From an uncultured Bacteroidales bacterium (GTDB lineage: Bacteria; Bacteroidota; Bacteroidia; Bacteroidales; UBA932), in the NCBI GenBank assembly GCA_945982095.1, contig CAMFRR010000077.1:1-5379 (forward strand): a DNA stretch of 5,379 nucleotides, read 5' to 3'. Shown here piece after piece: positions 1-5,379 of the stretch (positions are counted from its first letter, which is position 1; every line of letters begins with the position of its first letter). A program made the position numbers and the translations under genes. The notes beneath the pieces were generated by a model. The model had not been told where the DNA came from. It did no database searches and was given only the letters and a program-made list of their open reading frames with translations.

Positions 1-45
1 GATAGGAGTCCGTCTCGTGGGCTCGGAGATGTGTATAAGAGACAG
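1..45 (+). other. Nextera i7 sequencing adapter (not genomic)
   Basis: This is library adapter left in the assembly. Positions 1-3 (GAT) match the end of the P7 primer and 4-11 (AGGAGTCC) are an i7 index, which I recognise as Nextera N705. Positions 12-26 continue the i7 adapter, and 27-45 are the 19-bp Tn5 mosaic end AGATGTGTATAAGAGACAG. The same sequence is found inverted at the other end of the window. Genomic sequence starts at about 46. In the frame of the first gene this stretch encodes MGSEMCIRDS, a peptide that recurs in databases as adapter contamination. Confidence 0.98.
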
Positions 46-46
46 T

Positions 47-1402
47 CTGTACACCTGGGGTGTAGACCCTGTGGAATACAGCTATGCCAGGGACATCTAC
101 CGCAGCCGCTGGTACAAGAACAGCCTGCTGCAGAAGAACGACAACGCAGTCCTGATGGAAAAATGCATAGCCGCCTTCCTCTATGGAGCTCCCCTTACTG
201 ATGAGAGCCAGATTATAAAGTTTGCATACAGGAACCTGCCTCTGGACAGGCAGGCCGAACTTTTCAACGAGTATATGCGCAGCCTGCTCGTAAATACGGT
301 ACAAATCGACAGCAGTTTCAGTCCCCTGCCCCTGCTTACCCCTATGGAAGAAATTGAGGCAGTGATTGACAGTTATGGGACAAAAATTGCCCTCAAGCAG
401 CCCAAAGACAAGGAGGAACCTGTATCGGGTGGCGTGCAGTGGTCATATTCCAGCGGCGTGAACGTCATATACAAGCAACTGGAAACCAAGGGTATAACTT
501 ATTTTTCCTATGCTCTCAAGGGTAGCCGCGAATATGCTGACGAAGATGCACTCGCATCTATAGCCGGAGTGGATGACGATGTCCTGAAAATGTTTCTGCT
601 GGCCAATGGCATAGATATACGTATAACGCTGAACCCATCGGATGTAAGGCTGGAAGGCAGCCTGCCGAACGATAGGCTGGAACTGCTCTTGAAGTATCTC
701 GGTGCCCTTTCGGCCCAGGCCGACAATCAGGAGACCATGGGTCCTGACGTATACAAGCTGCTGGTTCTGGTGTCAGACCGCGAAAGCGTGCAGGTGGGCG
801 CCACGGTCGCCAAGAACATCATGGCCTTGCGCAAAGGCGGCAGCTGGACCTCAAACAACAATGTGGATGAAGTTTGCGATGACGCATTCGAACTCAAGGG
901 ATTCAGCTTGTACGAAAGTCTGTTCAGGCTGGACCGCAACGGCAACAATATGGCTATCAGCGATGTGGCTATGTATGCTCTGGATGATGCCCTTCTGGAG
1001 GCCTTCAGCGACTGTGCAATGTATACACGCAACTGGTCGGGATTTCCAGGCTATCCTAGCGGCCAGTTCAGGTTATTCTTCGGAGTGCATCCATATGAAG
1101 ATGACTCTTCGGTTTCAGGACTCATACAGCTTGACGAGAAGGAGATTCAAGAGCGCTTAAATGCCGTGTTGCACAAACTGGCGACAGAACCGATTCCCGC
1201 AAGCAAACTTGAAAGCTACAAGTCAAGGGCGGCCAAAGCAGCTGCCAGCCTGAGCGGCACTGCCGAATATGTCATAGGAGCCGCACTTGACAGATACCTC
1301 AACAATAAGAATCTCGGCGCGAGATATCCTCAACTCGTGAAGAACGTCTCGGCCCAATCAATCATGAATTTTTATGCTTCCGCCACTGCTTCAAATAGGT
1401 AA
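47..1402 (+). CDS. M16 family (pitrilysin/insulinase-like) peptidase, C-terminal half, 5'-truncated
   Basis: About 451 genomic residues of a larger protein are visible; the start is lost at the contig edge, and the ATG at 17 is adapter. The first ~80 residues (GVDPVEYSYARDIYRSRW onward) resemble the end of an M16 domain, where helices follow a 'PxEYEYAK'-like segment. A linker rich in Lys, Glu and Pro follows, to about nt 420. From about nt 424 a third M16-type domain begins (WSYSSGVNVIYKQ, resembling the 'LSNGVKVVYK' strand), and from about nt 900 a fourth (DDALLEAF, then YPSGQFRLFFGVHPYED). This fits the C-terminal half of a four-domain Bacteroidota M16 protein of roughly 900 residues, typically exported to the periplasm. 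In this family the zinc site HxxEH lies in the first domain, so its absence here says nothing about activity. The protein ends abruptly at ATASNR, overlapping the next gene by 29 bp. Family assignment rests on pattern similarity, not a search. Confidence 0.75.
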   Translation: MYTWGVDPVEYSYARDIYRSRWYKNSLLQKNDNAVLMEKCIAAFLYGAPLTDESQIIKFAYRNLPLDRQAELFNEYMRSLLVNTVQIDSSFSPLPLLTPMEEIEAVIDSYGTKIALKQPKDKEEPVSGGVQWSYSSGVNVIYKQLETKGITYFSYALKGSREYADEDALASIAGVDDDVLKMFLLANGIDIRITLNPSDVRLEGSLPNDRLELLLKYLGALSAQADNQETMGPDVYKLLVLVSDRESVQVGATVAKNIMALRKGGSWTSNNNVDEVCDDAFELKGFSLYESLFRLDRNGNNMAISDVAMYALDDALLEAFSDCAMYTRNWSGFPGYPSGQFRLFFGVHPYEDDSSVSGLIQLDEKEIQERLNAVLHKLATEPIPASKLESYKSRAAKAAASLSGTAEYVIGAALDRYLNNKNLGARYPQLVKNVSAQSIMNFYASATASNR

Positions 1403-2000
1403 TATCCTGGTTTCCACTGATATAATCACAGAAAAATTCGCCTGCGACTATGAGAGTTGCCGCGGGGCCTGCTGCATAATAGGAGACAGCGGAGCCCCTA
1501 TGGATATATTCAAGGGAGTTTCTGAAGGAGACGTGTCCAAGGGTGTGGGAGTGAACGAGGCTGAGGGCATCAAGGCCAAGTTCGAAGAGTTCAAGCCTCT
1601 GTTGAGTCCCCAGGCTCTTGCTGCGGTCCAGACCAAAGGATTCAGCGTCGTGGACAGGGACGGGGACCTCGTAACCCCTCTCGTGGATGGAACGGAAGAA
1701 TGCGCTTTCTGCCATATGCACCCTGAACACGGCTGTATGTGCGCCATTGAGATGAAAAACGGAGTGAAACCCGTTTCTTGCTCGCTCTACCCCATACGCA
1801 CCAAATTGATGCGTTCAGGAATGCTCGCCCTCAACCTCCACCGCTGGGATATATGCAAGCAGGCCTTCGAAAAGGGAAAAAGGGAAAACATAAGGGCCTA
1901 TGAATTTCTCAAGGGCCCTATATCGCGCGCTTTCGGCGCTGAGTTCTATGAAGCTCTGGATGCTGCCAGACATCAGTTCGACTTGTCTGAAGAAGACTGA
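1374..2000 (+). CDS. DUF3109 family cysteine-rich protein
   Basis: This complete 208-residue protein matches the DUF3109 family common in Bacteroidota. The hallmarks are an N-terminal CDYESCRGACC motif (C24, C29, C33, C34) followed by GDSGAP (37-42), then DRDGDLVTPLVDG (94-106), a second cluster ECAFCHMHPEHGCMCAIE (C110, C113, C121, C123), KPVSCSLYPIR (C136) and LHRWDIC (C161). The ten cysteines, mostly in two clusters, suggest a metal or Fe-S site as in related YkgJ-type zinc/iron-chelating proteins; the biochemical role is not established. No signal peptide or membrane segment is visible, so it is probably cytoplasmic. The ATG at 1374 lies inside the end of the M16 gene; no other ATG, GTG or TTG upstream of C24 fits the family's N-terminus (LLQIGNILVSTD), so I keep it. 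Its last 28 bp overlap the convergent ligase gene, and the C-terminal tail is acidic (LSEED). Confidence 0.88.
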   Translation: MLPPLLQIGNILVSTDIITEKFACDYESCRGACCIIGDSGAPMDIFKGVSEGDVSKGVGVNEAEGIKAKFEEFKPLLSPQALAAVQTKGFSVVDRDGDLVTPLVDGTEECAFCHMHPEHGCMCAIEMKNGVKPVSCSLYPIRTKLMRSGMLALNLHRWDICKQAFEKGKRENIRAYEFLKGPISRAFGAEFYEALDAARHQFDLSEED

Positions 2001-3658
2001 TCGTTTCCCTGTTGCGGCTTGCTGTCGGAATAGAGGAAGCGCTTGATTTTCATGGAAGCTGTCTTAGCAAAGGATTCTTTGACTATCTGAACATCATTGA
2101 TGTTGTTGGACTTGCGCACATTTTTGTTCACATAGCTCATGATTTCCTTCTTCTTTTCCTCCAACATAGAATAAAACTTTTCCTCAGCCTCGTGGTTCCA
2201 GTTGATGACACTGTCATCGAACTTCACCAAGGCCACTAGCTGACCGTTCTTGCTCACAACCAAGGATTCGTTTACGCCTGAAATATTGTTGTTTATCAGA
2301 CTCTCAATATCTTCGGGATATATATTCTCACCCGAAGGGCCCACTATCATGGAACCGATACGGCCCTTGATGGAGTAGAAGCCATCCTTGTCAATGGTGG
2401 CAAGGTCGCCAGTACGTAGCCAGCCATCCTTTGTGAAGGCCTCGCGTGTACGCTCAGGGTCCTTGTAGTAGCCGAGCATGACGCTGTTGCCTAAGCACTG
2501 GATTTCGCCTTCGCCGGTTTCAGGATTCACATCTCCCAGACGTACCTGCATGCCATAGCACGGACGGCCTATGGTGTCGCAATGCTTCTGTCCCACCTTT
2601 TTGGCGCATATCAGAGGGGCGCATTCCGTCATGCCGTATCCGATTGCATATGGAAACTTGGCCTTGATCAGGAATGCTTCGATAACAGGATCCAGCTTGG
2701 CACCTCCCAGGCCGAAGAACTTGAGCTTGCCGCCGAAGAACTTCTTGAGCTTGCTTCCTATCATGCCGTAGAGCAGCTTCGGAGTGTGTTTCTCCATCCA
2801 GGTCAGGAACTTGGACATGTCTATGGTCTTGCGTACGCTGGTCTTGTATATCTTGTCTATGATGAGAGGAACAGCGCAGACGACATGAGGGCGCACCTGC
2901 TGGAGAGCCACCTTGAGGACTGCAGGGGTAGGAGCTTTCTTAAGGTAGTATACGCAGCCGCCTGTGAAGATGGGATAGAGCAGGCTGAACGCCATTTCAT
3001 AGGTATGGGCCATAGGAAGTATGGACAGCCAGCGGCGTTTCTTGCGGAACTTGGCGGTAGCCCAGGCCGCAGGCATATTGTTGCAAAGATTGCGGTGGCT
3101 GAGCATCACTCCTTTAGGGGTGCCAGTTGTACCTGAGGTGTAGAAGAGTCCGGCCAGGTCGTCAGGCTGAGGTTCCCTCACGGTACCGAGGCAGGTGAAC
3201 TGGGAATAGTCTTCCTTGATTATACTCAGATCATCCAGTTGTACGATGAGGCTGAGCTGATCCAAAGTCTTCTTTGAAAGTCTTGTATATTTTGACTTGG
3301 ACACAAAGATGGCCTTGGTCTGGGAATGGGCGAGAATGGTTTCCACATCAGAACTTGAAGACTCGGCCAGAATAGGCACCGCAATGCGGCCGAAGGCAGT
3401 GACTGCGAAGAAGGCCACTGTCCAGTTGGGCATATTCTCCGAAAGTATTGCCACCCTGTCGCCAGCGCCTATGCCATATCTGGTAAGACGTCCACTTAGG
3501 GCTGTAACTGCCTTGTAGAGTTCATGATATGTATATTTCTGATCTCCGTCCAGCAGGACATTTGCCTGGTAGTTGGTAAAACGCTGGTGGGCGTATTCCA
3601 AAAGACGGCGTAGAGTTGTAATGTATTCGTCACGATACTGTCTGCGTGATCTTTTCAT
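1973..3658 (-). CDS. long-chain acyl-CoA synthetase-type AMP-forming ligase
   Basis: This complete 561-residue member of the ANL (acyl-CoA synthetase/NRPS adenylation/luciferase) superfamily activates a fatty acid with ATP to acyl-AMP and then forms a thioester with CoA, or possibly with ACP. Seen motifs in order: P-loop YTSGTTGTPKG (173-183), GGAKLDP (318-324), YGMTE (341-345), GWLRTGDLA with the ribose-binding Asp418, the hinge region IKGRI with Arg433, and GENIYPEDIE (443-452). The A10-type lysine is in KTASMKIKR (most likely Lys537). All core catalytic motifs are intact. A polar Gln/Ser/Asp tail (about 547-561) lies where the gene overlaps the end of the DUF3109 gene. The ATG start is 27 bp downstream of the acyltransferase stop on the same strand, indicating a two-gene operon. 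Chain length and acceptor cannot be read from the sequence. No Shine-Dalgarno sequence is visible; the leader is A-rich, as is usual in Bacteroidota. Confidence 0.93.
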   Translation of the reverse strand: MKRSRRQYRDEYITTLRRLLEYAHQRFTNYQANVLLDGDQKYTYHELYKAVTALSGRLTRYGIGAGDRVAILSENMPNWTVAFFAVTAFGRIAVPILAESSSSDVETILAHSQTKAIFVSKSKYTRLSKKTLDQLSLIVQLDDLSIIKEDYSQFTCLGTVREPQPDDLAGLFYTSGTTGTPKGVMLSHRNLCNNMPAAWATAKFRKKRRWLSILPMAHTYEMAFSLLYPIFTGGCVYYLKKAPTPAVLKVALQQVRPHVVCAVPLIIDKIYKTSVRKTIDMSKFLTWMEKHTPKLLYGMIGSKLKKFFGGKLKFFGLGGAKLDPVIEAFLIKAKFPYAIGYGMTECAPLICAKKVGQKHCDTIGRPCYGMQVRLGDVNPETGEGEIQCLGNSVMLGYYKDPERTREAFTKDGWLRTGDLATIDKDGFYSIKGRIGSMIVGPSGENIYPEDIESLINNNISGVNESLVVSKNGQLVALVKFDDSVINWNHEAEEKFYSMLEEKKKEIMSYVNKNVRKSNNINDVQIVKESFAKTASMKIKRFLYSDSKPQQGNDQSSSDKSN

Positions 3659-3685
3659 ATATGGGCGGTTTTATTGGTGGAAGGT

Positions 3686-4246
3686 TTATTTTGTGGCAAA
3701 ATTTTCAGGGTGACGGCCCTTGTAATCCTTGCCGGCATAATATGCCTGCATGGCCTCGGTATCCTTGCGCGCATTGTCCGTAAGCGGCAAGGCCTCACCC
3801 GTGCCTATAACTTTGCGGCCCCAGTCTATGTGGCCCAGATATACGGGACAATCCAAAGCGCGGGCTATGGTATGATAGCCGGTTTTCCAGCGTGAGACAG
3901 GTTTTCTGGTGCCCTCTGGAGAAAGGGCCAGATGGAACACTTCGGCAGAGTTTTTCATCTTGTCTATTGTGCCCTTGATGGCGTAAACAGGGTTTTTCCT
4001 GTCCAGAGGAATGGCACCGAGTTTGCGGAGAATGGGACCCATAGGCCAGAAGAACATTTCTTTTTTGACCAAGGCATGTGGAGTCACACCTGCAGCCGTG
4101 TAGTAAAGGTAGCATACAAGAAAATCGAGCATGCTCGTATGTGGGGCTGCGATAATTACTGCAATCTTGGCGGGAGCAATCTCTCCGTCAACAGTCCAAC
4201 CCCATTTGCGCAATGCGTAAGCGCAGAATTTTTGCCACTTTGTCAT
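3686..4246 (-). CDS. PlsC-like 1-acyl-sn-glycerol-3-phosphate acyltransferase
   Basis: This 186-residue protein of the PlsC/LPLAT acyltransferase superfamily would transfer an acyl chain onto lysophosphatidic acid or a similar lysophospholipid. Block I is HTSMLD, the H-x4-D catalytic pair (His36, Asp41 from the ATG). Block II is LGAIPLDRK (76-84, Arg83). Block III is SPEGTRK (EGTR 111-114), and the CPVYLGHIDW segment (133-142) fits block IV. The C-terminal HPENFATK resembles the 'YPENFS' ending of the short Bacteroidota subfamily, which lacks an N-terminal transmembrane anchor; none is visible here. I start it at the ATG at 4246 (MTKWQKF). A TTG at 4270 would add eight residues, but it lies inside a good -7 promoter match. 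It is the first gene of a pair with the downstream acyl-CoA synthetase, which could supply its acyl donor. The exact lysophospholipid substrate is inference. Confidence 0.87.
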   Translation of the reverse strand: MTKWQKFCAYALRKWGWTVDGEIAPAKIAVIIAAPHTSMLDFLVCYLYYTAAGVTPHALVKKEMFFWPMGPILRKLGAIPLDRKNPVYAIKGTIDKMKNSAEVFHLALSPEGTRKPVSRWKTGYHTIARALDCPVYLGHIDWGRKVIGTGEALPLTDNARKDTEAMQAYYAGKDYKGRHPENFATK

Positions 4247-4267
4247 TTTTATCAGGTATAATCTATG

Positions 4268-4275
4268 CAAATATA
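4268..4275 (-). promoter_or_regulatory. candidate Bacteroidota -7 box for the acyltransferase-ligase operon
   Basis: On the minus strand these bases read TATATTTG, an exact match to the Bacteroidota housekeeping -7 consensus TAnnTTTG. Transcription would start about 5-7 bp further on, giving a leader of roughly 15-17 nt before the ATG at 4246. I do not see a good TTTG -33 element at the usual 19-21 bp spacing; the nearest TTTG is about 34 bp upstream of the box. Confidence 0.45.
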
Positions 4276-4294
4276 AGGTATTTATTCATATAAT

Positions 4295-4326
4295 CTTGGT
4301 ATTATCCGCCAAAATCATTAATTTTA
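4295..4326 (+). promoter_or_regulatory. candidate Bacteroidota-type promoter for manC
   Basis: CTTG at 4295-4298 resembles the -33 element (TTTG), and TAATTTTA at 4319-4326 resembles the -7 element (TAnnTTTG, one mismatch). The 20-bp spacing between them is what this promoter class prefers. The predicted transcription start near 4331-4333 would give a leader of about 17-19 nt before the ATG at 4350. Each element has a single mismatch, so this is a candidate only. Confidence 0.35.
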
Positions 4327-4349
4327 AGAACTAAAAGATTCGTATCACT

Positions 4350-5335
4350 ATGCTTAACAGCAATATCTGGTGTATAATCATGGCCGGGGGAACCGGCATC
4401 CGTTTCTGGCCCGTAAGCCGTCAGGAAAAGCCTAAACAATTCGTAAACATAGCAGGCCTCGGCCGCAGTTTTCTCAGGAACACCTTCCTTCGTTTCGAGA
4501 ATCTCATACCACCTGAAAGGACTATCGTTATAACAAGCGGCAAATACCGCCATATGGTACATGAGGAATTGCCCGAACTGCCCGAAACCAATATACTTTC
4601 AGAACCATACAAAAGAGATACCGCTCCGTGCATAGCATATGCAATGTACAGCGTTTTGCGCAGGGATCCGAACGCGGTGATGGTAGTAGTACCGTCCGAC
4701 CATCTGATTCTGGGACAGGGGAATTTCGAGCACGTGATAGGCGCCGCCGTCAGATTCGCCACCCGCAATGATGTGCTTATGACCATAGGCATCCAACCCA
4801 CCCGACCTGACTCCAACTATGGCTACATACAGGGGGTTTCACTCCCGCAGGAGGGCACCCCTGTCGCCGTCAAGACCTTTACAGAAAAGCCCGACATGGA
4901 GCTGGCCCGCGTCTTCGTCCAGAGCGGCGAATTCCTTTGGAACAGCGGAATCTTTGTATGGAGGGCGGATATGATCAGGCGTGAAATAGAGAAATATATG
5001 CCTGAGCTGGTTACACAGTTCAGGGGCTGGGAAGGAGCTCTAGGCAGCAGCATGGAGGAAGAATTCATAGAAAAAGCCTATGCCGAGTGCCAGAAGGTGT
5101 CCATAGATTACGGGGTGATGGAAAAGACCTCTTCGGCCTGGGTTTATCCCGCAGATTTCACATGGTTTGATGTGGGCACCTGGGAATCCTTGTACAGCAT
5201 GATTCCGGACAAGGACGGCAGCGGCAATGCGTCCAATGTGCCTATGATGGTGCAGGACAGCAGCAACAACATGATGCTGTGCATGGACAAGAAGGACAAG
5301 CTCTTTGCAGTTTGCGGACTGGACGACTATGCCAT
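4350..5335 (+). CDS. manC: mannose-1-phosphate guanylyltransferase (GDP-mannose pyrophosphorylase), 3'-truncated
   Basis: This enzyme makes GDP-mannose from mannose-1-phosphate and GTP in the cytoplasm, feeding capsule, LPS/O-antigen and other glycans, and GDP-fucose. The N-terminus is complete and 328 genomic codons are present. Seen motifs: nucleotide-binding loop AGGTGIRFWPVSR (12-24) with PKQF (28-31), EPYKRDTAPCIAYA (85-98), PSDHLI with Asp117, GIQPTRPDSNYGYIQ (147-161), FTEKPD (177-182), WNSGIFVW (197-204), SIDYGVMEK (251-259) and WFDVGTW (272-278). The residue after the second loop glycine is Ile17, where Thr or Ser is usual. The stand-alone family is about 350-360 residues, so about 30 C-terminal residues are missing: the gene runs into adapter at 5336, which adds a false CLLYTSPSPRDGLL. 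There is no sign of a fused phosphomannose isomerase domain within the visible part. The ATG at 4350 puts the loop at the normal distance from the start; no Shine-Dalgarno sequence is visible. Confidence 0.93.
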
Positions 5336-5379
5336 CTGTCTCTTATACACATCTCCGAGCCCACGAGACGGACTCCTAT
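5336..5379 (-). other. Nextera i7 sequencing adapter (not genomic)
   Basis: This is the reverse complement of the adapter at the left end. The mosaic end CTGTCTCTTATACACATCT is at 5336-5354, the i7 adapter remainder at 5355-5369, index GGACTCCT at 5370-5377, and AT from the P7 primer at 5378-5379. The orientation is what read-through of short inserts gives in an untrimmed library. Genomic sequence ends at about 5335; the first base or two of the mosaic end could coincide with genome by chance. Confidence 0.98.

Larger units (their letters stand above)
4247..4349. promoter_or_regulatory. AT-rich divergent intergenic region between the acyltransferase operon and manC
   Basis: This 103-bp stretch separates the two divergent start codons (ATG at 4246 on minus, ATG at 4350 on plus). 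It is visibly more AT-rich than the flanking genes and has no convincing ORF. It is the only substantial non-coding genomic segment in the window and must hold the promoters for both directions unless either gene is transcribed from outside. No riboswitch-like or terminator-like hairpin is evident. Confidence 0.75.

Noticed and set aside
702..1160. A 152-codon plus-strand reading frame inside the M16 gene.
   Set aside because: It is an out-of-frame shadow with no recognisable domain, fully inside a gene whose own frame has family-like sequence throughout.
2582..3136. A 184-codon plus-strand frame antisense to the acyl-CoA synthetase.
   Set aside because: The minus-strand frame carries all ANL motifs across this stretch. 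The antisense frame has no recognisable features and is explained by codon bias of the real gene.
4296..4312. Small inverted repeat TTGG-N9-CCAA in the divergent region, as a possible operator between the manC promoter elements.
   Set aside because: A four-base stem is expected by chance in an AT-rich 100-bp region, and no regulator gene or second copy supports it.
4421..4816. Minus-strand frames of up to 131 codons opposite manC.
   Set aside because: The plus strand is continuously open from 4350 to the contig end with clear ManC motifs, so these are antisense shadows.
1..5379. A pair of 44-bp perfect terminal inverted repeats flanking the whole window, suggesting a transposon carrying five genes.
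   Set aside because: The repeats are the synthetic Nextera adapter, including a barcode index and P7 bases. The Tn5 mosaic end comes from library tagmentation, and the genes between are ordinary housekeeping and metabolic genes with no transposase.

Overview
The window is a short metagenomic-style assembly contig, apparently from a member of the Bacteroidales (phylum Bacteroidota). The taxonomic evidence is the gene families: a DUF3109 cysteine-rich protein, a short soluble PlsC-like acyltransferase, a long pitrilysin-like M16 protein and a Bacteroidota-type mannose-1-phosphate guanylyltransferase. The start regions I inspected also lack Shine-Dalgarno sequences, and the one divergent intergenic region carries candidate TAnnTTTG-type promoter elements. 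I cannot place it to genus.

Both ends are not genomic. Positions 1-45 and 5336-5379 are Illumina Nextera i7 adapter: the 19-bp Tn5 mosaic end, the rest of the adapter, an index reading AGGAGTCC / GGACTCCT, and the first bases of the P7 primer. Genomic sequence is therefore about 46-5335. Both terminal genes are cut by the contig ends, and read naively they gain adapter-encoded peptides.

Layout: (1) 47-1402 (+), the C-terminal half of an M16 (pitrilysin/insulinase) family protein, missing its N-terminus. (2) 1374-2000 (+), a complete DUF3109 protein with ten cysteines, overlapping the M16 gene by 29 bp. (3) 1973-3658 (-), a long-chain acyl-CoA synthetase-type AMP-forming ligase that converges on the DUF3109 gene and overlaps it by 28 bp. 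(4) 3686-4246 (-), a PlsC-like acyltransferase immediately upstream of the ligase in a probable two-gene operon. (5) 4247-4349, an AT-rich divergent promoter region. (6) 4350-5335 (+), manC, complete at the N-terminus but lacking roughly the last 30 residues.

The acyltransferase and ligase make a coherent pair: the ligase activates fatty acids as acyl-AMP/acyl-CoA (or acyl-ACP), and the acyltransferase would place acyl chains on a glycerophospholipid precursor. ManC makes GDP-mannose for surface polysaccharide and glycan synthesis. The M16 and DUF3109 genes have no evident pathway link to the rest. I see no new multi-gene system, mobile element, RNA gene or CRISPR array. The most consequential observations are the adapter ends and the start-site and overlap details.
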